From Blasia pusilla (Eukaryota; Marchantiophyta; Marchantiopsida; Blasiales), in assembly GCA_050084515.1 (NCBI GenBank), contig CM114271.1, positions 30,876,001 to 30,940,000 on the forward strand: 64,000 nt of DNA, in the 5' to 3' direction. How positions within the stretch are numbered: the stretch's first letter is position 1; each line of letters opens with the position of its first letter. Both the position numbers and the translations under genes were made by a program. Below the pieces are notes generated by a model. That model was given only the letters and a program-made list of their open reading frames with translations. It made no database searches and had not been told where the DNA came from. This document shows positions 12,242 through 22,491 of this stretch, piece after piece.

Positions 12242-12640
12242 ATACTCCTGCAATAAAAGAGCCCACCTCGCAAGCTTCCCTGTAAGCTTGTTGGACTCCA
12301 TCAACCACTTAAGTGGCTAATGATCAGTAATGATGGTAAAGGGATTGCCGAATAGATAGCATCTGAAATGTGCGACAACCCACATTACAGCCAAGCACTC
12401 ACCCTCATACGAGCTATACTTCGCCTCTGCAGCGTTGTTTGAGCGACTAGCATAAGTCACCATGAACTCTCTACCATCATCGTCATGCTGGGTGAGCACG
12501 GCTCCAAGCCCCAACATGCTCCAATCGGTATGCAACAGGAAAGGATGACCCTTGATCGGTCTCCTCAATATGGGCGCAGACGTCAATCTTTCCTTGACGT
12601 CATCTTGGTTTACCATCCCAGGTCTATGCACCACATGGAA
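12242..12640 (-). pseudogene. RNase H domain, inverted within block B
   Basis: Read on the minus strand: VKERLTSAPILRRP, then LLHTDWSMLGLGAVLTQ (catalytic Asp), ASRSNNAAEAKYSSYEGE (catalytic Glu) and FTIITDH (catalytic Asp), then QPLKWLMES and ARWALLLQEYD. This is a typical Ty3/gypsy RNase H, but it runs opposite to the RT before it and the integrase after it. The sense-strand flanks (AFHMLKD at 12240 and HRPGMVNQDADGLSRNP at 12690) are those expected on either side of it, so the segment was flipped in place. Confidence 0.9.
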
Positions 12641-12708
12641 GTCACTTGAGCATCTGAAATGCTCAAGGATCCATGTGGTGCATAGACCTGGGATGGTAAA
12701 CCAAGATG
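12601..12708. repeat. Perfect 38-bp inverted repeat at the RNase H inversion border
   Basis: Arms 12601-12638 and 12671-12708 are exact reverse complements. The loop contains a second stem (12645-12653 with 12659-12667, 9 bp). Both arms encode HRPGMVNQD. The border sequence was therefore duplicated in inverted orientation when the RNase H segment flipped. Confidence 0.95.
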
Positions 12709-13832
12709 CAGATGGTTTGAGTCGTAACCCATGCCCGAGTCAGCGAGATGCGACTGGAGCTCGTTAGCATGGTGAGAGTGATGAGAGTGATAAGGAGTTG
12801 GTGCCAGGATGGTATGTGTCAGCCTATTTGGGCTTGTTGGCTATGGAGAGCCAGATTGCGGAGACTTCGATGGCGAGGTCTGATGGAGAGTCCTTAGATC
12901 CAGAGGCCGGTGAGGAGACGACAGGTGGCCGAGATATTCCCGACGATGGAGTGGTCTAGGAGTATCTACGTACTGGCAGCGTCGCGAGCACAGTGGGTTC
13001 TAGAGAGCGGGATTGGATCCTACAATGAGCCAGACAGTTTTGGTGGGAGGGCACACATGTGTTGCAAAAGTGGGAGGATGGTAGAGTGCATGTAGTGCCT
13101 CATCCTTCGCAGAGAGCACGCTTGGTGCGTCATGCCCACGAGGAGTTGGGTCATTTTGGAGTGAAGTGGACGTACAGCTTGCTCCAGATTCGGTATTGGT
13201 GATGAGGCATGTAGACTGGAGTTCATCAGTTTGTTGCCAGATGCATGGTGTGTGATTGAGTCCAAGCATCGTTCAATGCTCCAACTCCACAGTTGCATCC
13301 ACTTCCGATCATGGGTTTAGGTTAAAGATGGAGTTTGGATTTTGGAAGACCTTTGCCTTTGACGGAGCGCCATAGTCGTTATGTTTTGGTGATGGTCGAG
13401 CACTTCTCCAAGTGGATAGAGTTGGTTGCATTGCCTGACAAAGCGAGTGAGGGAGTTGCGTATGCCTTCCTAGATCGAGTGTTGAGTCATTACGGTGCAC
13501 CAGCTGAGGTGTTGACAGACCAGGGTACAGAGTTCCGTAGGGAGTTTTAGGCCTTGTGTGATCAAGCACTGATCGACCACCGCACTACTTCGCGAGATCA
13601 TCCTGAGGCGGATGGACCAGCGGAGCGGGTTGTGCAGATGGTGAAGAGAGGACTATGCAAGTATGGCTTGCAGAGAGGTCACCTAGGAGATTGGGGCCTT
13701 CAGTTGACGTGGTTGGCGATGGGATACAAATTCAGCAGGCAAGCATCCTTAGCGTCTTTCTCATCCTACTTGTTGCTTTATGGTCGAGAGCCACAGCAGC
13801 AGCCATTCATCAATATACTGGTGGGGTGTTGA
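12671..13832 (+). pseudogene. Ty3/gypsy integrase, broken (block B)
   Basis: After the linker VVHRPGMVNQDADGLSRNP comes the HHCC zinc-binding region (HEELGHFGV..CMVCD at about 13138-13260). The catalytic core follows with DFGRPLPLTERHSRYVL, LTDQGTEF, and an Asp-Asp-Glu type third motif around HPEADGPAERVVQ. Stops at 13201 and 13548 and frame changes break it. Integrase would insert the cDNA copy into the genome. Confidence 0.88.
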
Positions 13833-13910
13833 ACCTTGATGACCGTGATGTATGGATGCGAGCATGTTCTCAGAGGGCTGAGTTGTTTCGGAGAGTGATG
13901 CCCATAGCGT

Positions 13911-14369
13911 TTGAGAACTTGGCAATTGCGCAATATCGAATACGTTGAGGTATGCGACCATTCGGGAGGTGTTTATCGACCTACTATCCGGAGGTTTCAT
14001 CAAGGAGACTATGTTAACTTGCAACAGATGGCATCCACGACGTTGGATGTGACTGCAGGGCGCACCATCTTGAGAGTGCGTGAGGTTTTGCCATCCGGTG
14101 TTCTCATATTGGAAGAACGCGATGGTATGGTTTGGAAGGACCATGTGCGTAACTGTGCGCCATGTCATCTTCCAAACATTGACGGTACAGTTGATCCGAG
14201 CTTAGCAATAGTTCTTGCAGGCTTGCGATGTATGTTGTGTGGTTCCGCCCGTGGTGCAGCCACTATGCTAGTTTGTGATGGGTGTTTGAGAGGATGGCAT
14301 ATGGCATGTTTGACGCCACCTCTCACTAGGGTTCCTCAGGGAAGATGGATGTGTCCCAGATATACATAG
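13911..14369 (+). pseudogene. Integrase tail with PHD finger (block B)
   Basis: An open frame of about 150 codons ending in a PHD finger (14223-14366): CMLC, VCDGC, GWHMAC, WMCPRY. The eighth zinc ligand is Tyr (TAT) where block A has Cys (TGT), so the finger is probably damaged. The preceding TAGRTILRVREVLPSG part is the integrase C-terminal fold. The stop is followed by about 180 bases of 3' UTR and a G-rich polypurine tract before the LTR. Confidence 0.87.
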
Positions 14370-14540
14370 AGTAGGTAGTTCTACATTTCGACTTATATCT
14401 GTGACATGGATGACAAGAAGGCGACTAACGATTGTGCCACATGAGCACCCGGCCTTCTTGCTCTTAGCGTCCGAAAGATGTATGTCATGGTAGGTAGGGA
14501 TAGATGGTTATCTCGAGTTAGAGGGACCTAACTACCAACT

Positions 14541-14550
14541 AGGGGGGCGA
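14541..14550 (+). promoter_or_regulatory. Polypurine tract of block B
   Basis: AGGGGGGCGA directly precedes the LTR start TTGGAGATAT. Block A has AGGAGGGCA in the same place. This is the expected site for plus-strand DNA priming. Confidence 0.7.
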
Positions 14551-15326
14551 TTGGAGATATTTTGGTACTTCTTGTCTCGTTGTTTGGATGCCATGAGTTA
14601 GCATGGGATCGTGCGTGTTTGTGTGTGTGTGTTTGGTGACAGCGATGTATGTTGTGTAACGATGTGTATACGCACGACAGTTATCATATCATTTAGGATA
14701 GATCGGTGAGATCTAGTAGAGCGCCTTCGTGAGTAGCGGAGGACACACTCAATAGGTCGAGAATGACCTACTGAGGCCCCAGGAAACCTAAGAGAGCAAG
14801 TTTCCCCTTCATTTTGGCTCATTTGGAGCCATATTGAGGAACTTACTATTTTAGGTGAGTACCATTTTGAGTATATGATCTACTTTCTATTTTTGGTAAG
14901 TGGCGCTTGACCTCCTATATCAGGTCAAGAGCCAAGGAGATGACTTGGGAGCATAGGTTACCATGGAGAGAGCTTGGGAGAGGGGAGGATTATACCTCAA
15001 GGAGAGAGAGGTTGAGAGTTCATTCGCTCTTTGTTGAACCTCTTGGCGTGAGGCAGCGGAGCTATGGTCTTGCTTACCTTGTGTGTGTAACCCAAGCATC
15101 TCATTAGGAGAGTGGGTTTGGTTTGACATTGAGAGACACATGTGAGAGCGCACACATGTGAGAACTATAGTGTTGTGAGAGAGATTTTATTTTATTTTAA
15201 TTGGAGATATTTTGGTACTTCTTGTCTCGTTGCTTGGATGTGATGAGTTAGCATGGGATCATGCGTGTTGTATGTGTGTTCGGTGACAGCGATATATGTT
15301 GTGTAGGGATGTGTATGCGTACGACA
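14551..15326 (+). repeat. 3' LTR of block B with a repeated end segment
   Basis: Begins TTGGAGATAT after the polypurine tract and ends ACGACA at 15326, where block C starts. A segment of about 130 bases at its start (14551-14676, ending ACGACA) recurs at its end (about 15200-15326). The central part matches the LTRs of blocks A and C. No 5' LTR exists for comparison, so the exact ends are uncertain. Confidence 0.7.
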
Positions 15327-15328
15327 CA

Positions 15329-15651
15329 TGCCCAATTGCATCAAAAATCTCCTTAGGGGTGGGCATGGCATACCTATTGGCCTTCGTCTGCTGATTGATA
15401 GGTCGGTAATCTCCACACATTTGCTTATCCGTATAATTGCCATGCACATCCTTCTTGGCGGGCATGATAGTGGCACATGCATACTCTCCATGCGACATCT
15501 CCCCTAGTCCTGCTACAACCAAGTCCTGGCTCCTACTCTGCATCAAAGCCCTCTCCATGTCACTAAACCGGTAGGGTCGTCGGAAGATTGGCGCGTCACT
15601 CGACAACTCAATGTGGATCCCTAGACCCTTCAGCATACCCAAATCATGCAT
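15329..15651 (-). pseudogene. Reverse transcriptase, N-terminal fragment (block C)
   Basis: Contains IFRRPYRFSDMERALM, YACATIMPAKKDVHGNYT, MCGDYRPINQQTKANRYAMP and KEIFDAIGHV. These are the fingers and early palm of a Ty3/gypsy RT. The sequence ends just before the point where the block B RT begins, so B and C together cover most of the domain. The catalytic YIDD part is absent here. Confidence 0.9.
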
Positions 15652-16061
15652 ACTAAATGCAAAATATAACTCCTAAGGAACTAGTGTATCCGGCGCCGCT
15701 CTCCTCCTGTCAACTTAGGGCCCTTATCTGGCTCCCAAGTCTCCATCTAAGGTAGGACTCTCCGACGTGGGTGTCGGTGGTTGCTATGGTGCAACCCCGT
15801 CTCGGACAATGGAACTCTCATCTCCACATGCAGCACCCGGAACTAGACTCGATGTTGTGGCTATCATCTCCTAGCGTACCTACAAAACATCCCAAGAAGT
15901 CCAAGGGTGTCTCTCCCGATCATCCCTGGTGTGTTGATCTCCTCGGGTCTCGCCCCAGCCGCTGCCTCAACCACCTCGGTAGGCATGGGCTCACCAACGC
16001 AACATCTGTCATCTGTTGCGTCCTCAAACGACGTTGCTCTACTACTCCTAAGCTGAAAATC

Positions 16062-17046
16062 CATGTCAAGCAGTTCAGGTCCATTGCCTAACCCAAGACA
16101 TGACGACGTGATGCCTCTGATAGTGATGGTACTGTCGTCACTCTTGTGCGGAATCCCATCGCTCGCTCTCGCTCATCGGCGTTGGGCTCCACCAACCTCT
16201 GTACTTGGTCATCCCAAACCAAGCCAGGTCCGGACATCTTGAATGCATAGGAAGCGGGAAAAATCACCAATATGGGAAAGGCTACCCGTGGCCTCCCAAT
16301 CCTGTTGACCACAGTCAACGGCGGTCGATCATCTAGCCTCACTGCCTGTGATCGACGGCCTGGATCCAATATAGAATCCACCAACAAATCGGAGGGGCGC
16401 TTCACTCTTGCATATGTCCTCCGCAATACCTCATGTGGTACCAAGTTGGTCCACCAAAGACGCGGGTGATGTGCTCGTGAACCCACACTCGCCGCATCTA
16501 ACAACACTGTTGGGCCGATCCATGCGCGCACTTGATGTGCACTCATCACCACACGGGACCTCGAATCGCCCAAAATTGGCACATTCTCCAAAATGTATGC
16601 TGGAGAACGAGGCTGATGCTCCTGTAAATGTTGCAAGATCCGCATCATCTCCCAAAGCAACTTGGACCGAGTGTCAAAAACCCGCTACCTCGTCCAACAC
16701 CCGATTGGCCCTGATACGGCCAACCAGCAATGACCAAGTCTATGGTCCCTACCCGCTCCAAGTCCTGCGTCCCCAACAATGAAATATCCCTCGGTAGGGA
16801 ACTCTGGTAACCCTGAATGGCGGATGCACACAACAAGTCGGGAAAACGGAGGCGTAACAGCGCCACATGGTGAAGTGAAGCGCGCCTCGCAACATCATCA
16901 ATCTCCACATATAGGTACTGCAACACGCGCACTGCAGCATGCAAAACAACAGCTAACCCAATGCTGATCCCTCCAAAGAGATCCAACACCCGAATACCCT
17001 TCTCTGGGATGCACCACACAATCGGGGTGGTGTCCAAAGGGGTCAT
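16062..17046 (-). pseudogene. C5-cytosine DNA methyltransferase domain, full length (block C)
   Basis: This is the most complete methyltransferase copy, about 330 codons from MTPLDTTPIVWC (17046). Motif I is VLDLFGGISIG, then YVEIDDVARRAS (II), DLVIAGWPYQGQS (IV), YILENVPILG (VI), PRLWWTNLVP (VIII), NADERERAMGFRT (IX) and SRRHVLGQAMD (X). The catalytic Cys of motif IV is replaced by Tyr (TAT for TGT), so this copy should be inactive. The order I-II-IV-VI-VIII-IX-X is unpermuted, unlike plant DRM enzymes. A frameshift lies near 16650-16660. I cannot assign it to DNMT1, DNMT3 or another subfamily by eye. Confidence 0.93.
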
Positions 17047-17339
17047 AGCAGCACTCCTGCCTACTTGGGGTTCTTGTGACCCGTCACACTCTAGTACAAA
17101 TGTCTCGATCCACGCAATCTCCACATGCTCAGTGGCTAAGCGTCGAAGCTCCTCAGTTGGGCCCCAAAGCGGCACCTCTCCTCCACGAACTAATGCGGCT
17201 ACCATGACACTCCTCTCCATAGAAATTTCAAGAACGGGAATATCCTCTGCATGGACATGTCCCTCAATCAAATCAGTAGGCCAAGTGATGGCACTGCTAA
17301 ATGCTGCTAAGGTCGCCATCTCTCTTGGCCGTCGCTCAA

Positions 17340-18092
17340 TCATTGCACCTGTGAATCGAACGAGTAATGAGCTAAGACGCCCATCACTAACTGCCATCCT
17401 GGTCTATACGACGCTGACTCCTCCCAGTAATCCAGGTAAAACCCCATCGGGAATAACATTGCTCCACCAACCAAGACGTTGTAGGACTTTGCATCAGTCA
17501 CTATTGCCTCGGCTGGCACCACGGACTCATCTGGAGGATGTCCAGAGCGAATCCTCACCACAACCTCCTCTCGGGTGATATACTGTGTGGTACTTTCTCC
17601 ACGTAAGGATATCTGTATCCGGAATGAACAACGCTCCACATCGGCTCTCGTCAAGCCCAATCCTCTAAATGACGCTTTCCCCAACAGTAGGGGTTGCGCT
17701 CATGAATCCAACAAGACGTGCTGCGGACTAAAAGCTCTACCTCTGGGACTCACCAACTGGAAGACCTCTCCCTGGTTATCCACCAACACAACACGCGGAG
17801 AAACCATGGCACGCTCTATCATGGGTCTAGCAGGCATCTCTGCCATCCTAGCAGCCGCAACCTGCCATGAATCTGACGTGGACGGCCCTAGCATCTCCTC
17901 CAAGGGCAGGTACATCACCTCCTCTGCAATCACCTCTGAACGTGATGTAGGAACTCCAACTCCACGCTCACAAAGCGTAGCGGCCAGCCGAAACACCTCG
18001 GCGGGCGTACCTCCCAACGTCATAACATCGGAATCAAAAAATAAAGGAGCGCAATACACAACGATGGCCGTCCCCAACAATGTGCTCGACAC
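17340..18092 (-). pseudogene. Retropepsin region (block C)
   Basis: The frame from 18092 carries the spacer domain (APLFFDSDVMTLGGTPAEVFRLAATL) and ends at LLDS, broken by a TGA at about 17701. The frame continues with AQPLLLGKASFRGLGL. The active-site motif is therefore DS-stop-A, from DSGA. Downstream are VVVRIRSGHP and YNVLVGGAMLFPMGF. The frame continues through a linker of about 100 codons into the methyltransferase. Confidence 0.85.
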
Positions 18093-18412
18093 ATGCCCCT
18101 TCTGAGCATCAACAATCGGAGTCGTCGCACTTGCTTATCCCATCGCCCTCCGTGCCTGCACACCAACAACATCACCAACTCACTAGGAACTCTGATCAGG
18201 ACTCATCGATGGAGTCCTCATCGCCTCGGACAACGTGAAAGATTGAGGAAGCCTAGTGTGTTTCCTGGCTTCCCCTCGGTGTGGATCCAACTCTATGGCT
18301 ACTCCACGCGTCACAACTGCGGCGGCCTCCATCTAGGCAACCCCGCACATCCAACCAAGATCCTCCATATCTCTATATGATGTCGATGCCATGGATGTGG
18401 CATCGGGTAACC

Positions 18413-19796
18413 TCAATGCCATAGCAGCAATCTACTCTTGTAGCTGTTGTATCTGAGCAGCCATCCCTGCCTGACGCCTGGCGTCTCCCTCGACGCGTCT
18501 AGGTGGTGGGACTCTACCTCCTCCACGGGTAGCTCCACCAGCCTGTCGGAAAACTCCAGCTCCTCGTTCCCCAACGGGACCACATAGTGCACGATCTCTA
18601 ACCCACCCGGACCGACTACTCGCTCTGGTGCCCTCTCTGGCCCTCGGTCCGGACGTAACTGAGGAAGTAAACTGAAACACATGGCTCGTGTATGACCATA
18701 CCTCTGACAATAGTCACACTGATAACCTCCTGGTGCAGCGCCATCTCCTCCTCCATGGTGAGGCACACGTCCATGACCCTAACGAGTGCAATCACGCTCA
18801 TGATGGGCTCCACCACATGACCAACAAGTAATCGTAGGCGACTGCTGCTGATCCGCATATGAAGGCGCAGGTCTCTGTGGCATGGCCTCCCGATATCCTG
18901 CCTAAGCTCGTGGTGCCATAGTCGACCTATCTCGAAGTCCACGTTGCTGCACAGGTGGTGCAGACAATCGTTACTGCTCTCGCCCAGAACCCATGGTGAC
19001 TACGCTCTCCTCCGCCATGTTGCGCTCAATATTCTCAGCAATTCTAAAAACATCTCTCAACGTAGGGGAGGTGTTCATAAGAAGCACCCCTCCCGCACCC
19101 GTGTCCGCAAGGTCTGATCCAGCATCGCGTACCATGATTGGATAGCCTGAGCCTCTGTCACCCCTTGAGTGACGTTGATCAACCAGCGCAAGCAAGTGTA
19201 AGCCTCACGCAAACTCTCACCCGAGTGCCTCTGAAAGTTGTGGATGCTCGCAACTTCTCCGTCCGTACCCTCTGGTAGCTCGCCCTCAAATCAGCGAAGA
19301 ACTCAACCACGGGGTTGAACCTGGGACGAACCCGACTAGATGGTACAACTACTCCAGTGCGAGTGACCCCTCCCAAAACATCACTAGTGGAAGAGGAAGA
19401 AGCCTCTCCTGACTCCTCCTCCTCATCTGGGAATGGCTCCGTCCATGATACATACTGTGGGTCATAATAGAGTCGCCATGCCTCAATCTCCTGGGCATAT
19501 CTGTGGGAGAACTCATGGTAATCGTCCATGGGCGTCCACTTTAAATGCTGGAACATACCGTTCCATGTTGTAAACAGGTTGAACTCTCTAGAGTTCCTAG
19601 CCCGTTATGAGTCACACCAACTTCTAAACTCCGCAATGCAGTCGTGTAGTTGTATGGTGCCTACATCACCCGAAAACTTACGCGGTCCTCTACCCCGGTC
19701 GTCCATCTTGTACGCCCAACTGGTAGGACCACTCAATATGTATGGTGGATCACTAACACACTCCTCTACATACTCCCCCTCGTCTGAAGATGACAT
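18413..19796 (-). pseudogene. Gag with zinc knuckles (block C)
   Basis: The start is ATG at 19796 (MSSSDEGEYVEEC), which also shows that block B's GTG start is mutated. The capsid-like segment FNPVVEFFADLRASYQRV is near 19310. A zinc-knuckle segment CDYCQRYGHTRAMC is at about 18722-18681. A TAA (from CAA) at 19605 and several frame changes break it. Confidence 0.85.
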
Positions 19797-21519
19797 AGAA
19801 GGAGATTGAGGTTGTCTCTCACATGGAGACCCTCGAAACCTCGCACCACTTTGGGTAAACCCTCCAGAGTTATTCTTAGGTCCACTACCTCGCCTCTCAA
19901 AATCCTGAAAGGACGCCGTGATGGCCCTCGTGCCCCTCTCACATAATCACTCTCAATCTCGTGAGTAATCCCTCAATCACTCAAACAAAACATGCGGCAC
20001 TCAATCTACACTCTCTCACTAAGATGTGTGTTGTGCGGCAACAAGCAACGTGGTGCGGCAAATCAACCGATCTATCGTCTCATCGACAAACCATCCTCAA
20101 CTCTGGACATCCCACACAGGTCTATGTCCCCTAAACCCATACATCATCGATGCTCCTAGCATCAGCATAAAACCCAATATCCCAAATAACTTCCCAATAT
20201 CCAAAAATCCCTCATACGTGCAGGGTAAGAGACCAGAATGGGTAACATGACAATAATGTCGATGTCGCTCCTCGGCAAGTGCAGATCTCGACCCCAACTC
20301 GGTCGTGAAGACAACTGCTCCAATCAGCAAGTCGTACTCCCCTCGTATTGATGTTGCTCAAACCTCCTCGATGTGCGGTGTAGGTCCAGCAATCCGATGG
20401 GGCACTGGCGGCACGGAACAGCACTCGGCGGCATACCCTCCTCAATCAGAAATTCACACACTCTGCACCTTAGTGAAGGAGCGGCTCGGCGATCGAGACG
20501 GTGCGGTGTGGCCACAAGCGGCACGGCGCGGAAATCGGCGATGCGTCGCGGCTACGGGCATCTCGGCACGGTACTCGATCATCGTCGAGCGGCTACCAAT
20601 CCCAACATAGCAACATGAAATGAAAACTCAAACATCATAACCCGAGGTCACCTGCCATCATTGGTTGATGACAAAACTCTAATGATTGTGGTGGCCAAAC
20701 CAAAGTACGAGGTGGCGGCACAAGTAAGAGAATCAAAGGTGGTCGTGGAAGACCCTCCACTCCGTAATGGCGGCAATGGCAACCAAAGGGTGGACAATGG
20801 CCGAACGCGGCTCTGAGCAGCACTAGGCGACGGCAGCGGCCGACGGTGGACCGTGGACCGTGGACCGTTGAAGGTGATGGGTGACCGTTGATGGTGATGG
20901 TTGACCTTTGACGGTGATGGTTGACCATCGACGGTGACTATGACGGCGACGGCCGCCGCCGGTCCGGCGGCTGATTTAGGGTTTGAACAATTTAACCCTA
21001 AAAATCTCCTAGCAATGGCAGTTTTGCAAGATTGACCATAAATTTTTGCTCACAACTCCAAATTGTGTATCATTTGATGCACACCATGCACAACTTCACG
21101 ATCTACGACAACGTCAAAAACTATTTGGAATCGAACATTCTAGTAAAAATTGACAAGGACTGTTGTAAAGCCCAATGTCTCTTTCTCCTACACAAAATTT
21201 GTCAGCGCTTCCGCCCTGATTTCTCCCAACGAAAATGTAAAACATGTGAGAACACAAATCAGCAAGCTACATGGTGCTCCTAGGAGCACCAGCATGGGGC
21301 AACCTGCCCCCATACTCAATCCCTATCAAAAATTGGGCAGCGCTTCCGCGCGCCACTCTTCTACACGAAAAATCGGCAAAGGAAACATCACAAGCAAGCG
21401 ACTCTTGCTCCGGTGAGCACTCCCATGAACCGCTGAACGGGGGATACGATCCCCAACCTGCAAAACCAGCGAGTGACCACCGAGCTCCCCCATGAAGCTC
21501 TCTCACTCACTCATTCTCT
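19797..21519 (-). other. Leader / 5' UTR of block C
   Basis: About 1.7 kb between LTR and gag, GC-rich near 20350-20980 with a run of short GGTGATGG/CCGTTGA repeats at about 20850-20945. No domain is recognisable. I could not identify a primer-binding site with confidence. A 20-bp perfect palindrome lies at 21272-21291. Confidence 0.65.
21272..21291. repeat. Perfect 20-bp palindrome in the block C leader
   Basis: TGGTGCTCCTAGGAGCACCA equals its own reverse complement. It lies about 230 bases inside the LTR in the packaged-RNA leader, where retroelements often have dimerisation or packaging hairpins. That role is inference. Confidence 0.9.
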
Positions 21520-22040
21520 CTTTGTAAAATAAGATCCAATCTCTCTCACAACACCATAGTTCTCACATGTATGCACTCTCACATGTCTCTCTCAATGTCA
21601 AACCAAACCCACTCTCCTAATGAGAGGCTTGGGTTACACACACAAGGCAAACAAGACCATAGCTCCGCCGCCTCATGCCAAGAGGTTCAACAAAGAGAGA
21701 ATGAGCTCTCGAGCTCTCTCTCCTTGAGGTATACCCCTCCCCTCTCCCAAGCTCTCTCCATGGTAACCTATGCTCCCAAGTCACCTCCTTGGCTCTGGAC
21801 CTGATGTAGGAGGTATAGGGCCACTTATGAAAAATAGAAAGTCGATCATATACTCAAAATGGTACTTACCTAAAATAGTAAGTTCTTCAATATGGCTCCA
21901 AATGAGCCGAAAAGAAGGGGAAACCTGCTCTCGTAGGTTTCCCAAGGCCTCAACAGATCATCCTCGACCTACTGAGCCTGTCCTCCACTAATCACAAAGG
22001 CGCTCTACAAGATCTCACCGATCTATCCTAAAAGACGTGA
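21520..22040 (-). repeat. 5' LTR of block C, start missing
   Basis: It matches the central part of the B and A LTRs in inverted orientation (for example the segment with GGTTACCATGGAGAGAGC on the minus strand). It starts with TTTTAGGATAGATCGGTGAG near 22038 and lacks the first ~140 bases of the block B LTR. On the inner side it ends near 21520, followed by the leader. Confidence 0.75.
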
Positions 22041-22063
22041 CAAAGATTTGTGATGAACACTAC

Positions 22064-22139
22064 TAATCCGATTTTGATGTGGAGTAACACGGTGATTGGA
22101 GTAATCCGATTCCGATGTGGAGTAACACGGTGATAGGAA
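22064..22139. repeat. Two tandem 38-bp units next to the block C LTR
   Basis: Two adjacent copies beginning TAATCCGAT and containing GATGTGGAGTAACACGGTGAT, differing at a few positions. They lie directly outside the broken LTR end. Confidence 0.85.
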
Positions 22140-22471
22140 AAATGAGAACATTAACTAACGCTAACATGGAATCTATTCAACCATGGTCATCCGACCGTTC
22201 AAAACTTCATATCCAAAGGTCAAAACTTCTGCACGGTAGCTTTCGTTCTGTGCTCGGAACCGCGTATTGTAGGGGGCGTAAATATTTTCCACGTGTCAAG
22301 TAGACCTGTCTTTGCAAATCCAAGAGGCACTCTCCATATATAGATATCAACATAATGTGCACATTTGAAGACCTATCCTGTTAGGAGTTGTCTCTAAGCA
22401 TTTCATGTTCTTGTTTTTGGGCATCGCTTTTAACTTTTAGTGGATAGGGGGAATGTCCCCTTCTTCTTTTT

Positions 22472-22491
22472 AAAGGCCACATGTGGCCTTT
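22472..22491. repeat. Perfect 20-bp palindrome
   Basis: AAAGGCCACATGTGGCCTTT equals its reverse complement. It follows a small hairpin (GGGGA-ATG-TCCCC) about 20 bases upstream. Confidence 0.9.

Larger units (their letters stand above)
7282..15326 (+). mobile_element. Block B: Ty3/gypsy element with DNA methyltransferase and PHD finger, no 5' LTR
   Basis: Plus-strand order is leader, gag with zinc knuckles, retropepsin, C5-DNA methyltransferase, RT, RNase H (inverted), integrase, PHD finger, LTR. Protease-RT-RH-INT order marks it as Ty3/gypsy. There is no 5' LTR: the leader abuts block A at 7282. The C-terminal third of the methyltransferase and the N-terminal part of RT are deleted at about 11655. 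Many frames end in TAG or TGA where block C has CAG or TGG, so the copy is inactive. Confidence 0.88.
15327..22040 (-). mobile_element. Block C: 5' part of DNMT-type Ty3/gypsy element (LTR to RT)
   Basis: Minus-strand order is LTR, long leader, gag, protease, full-length DNA methyltransferase, start of RT. It stops at 15327, inside RT, against the LTR end of block B. RNase H, integrase, PHD and 3' LTR are missing, but block A could be their remains. It is nearly the mirror image of 7282-11650 in block B, so the two form inverted arms of several kilobases. Confidence 0.87.
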
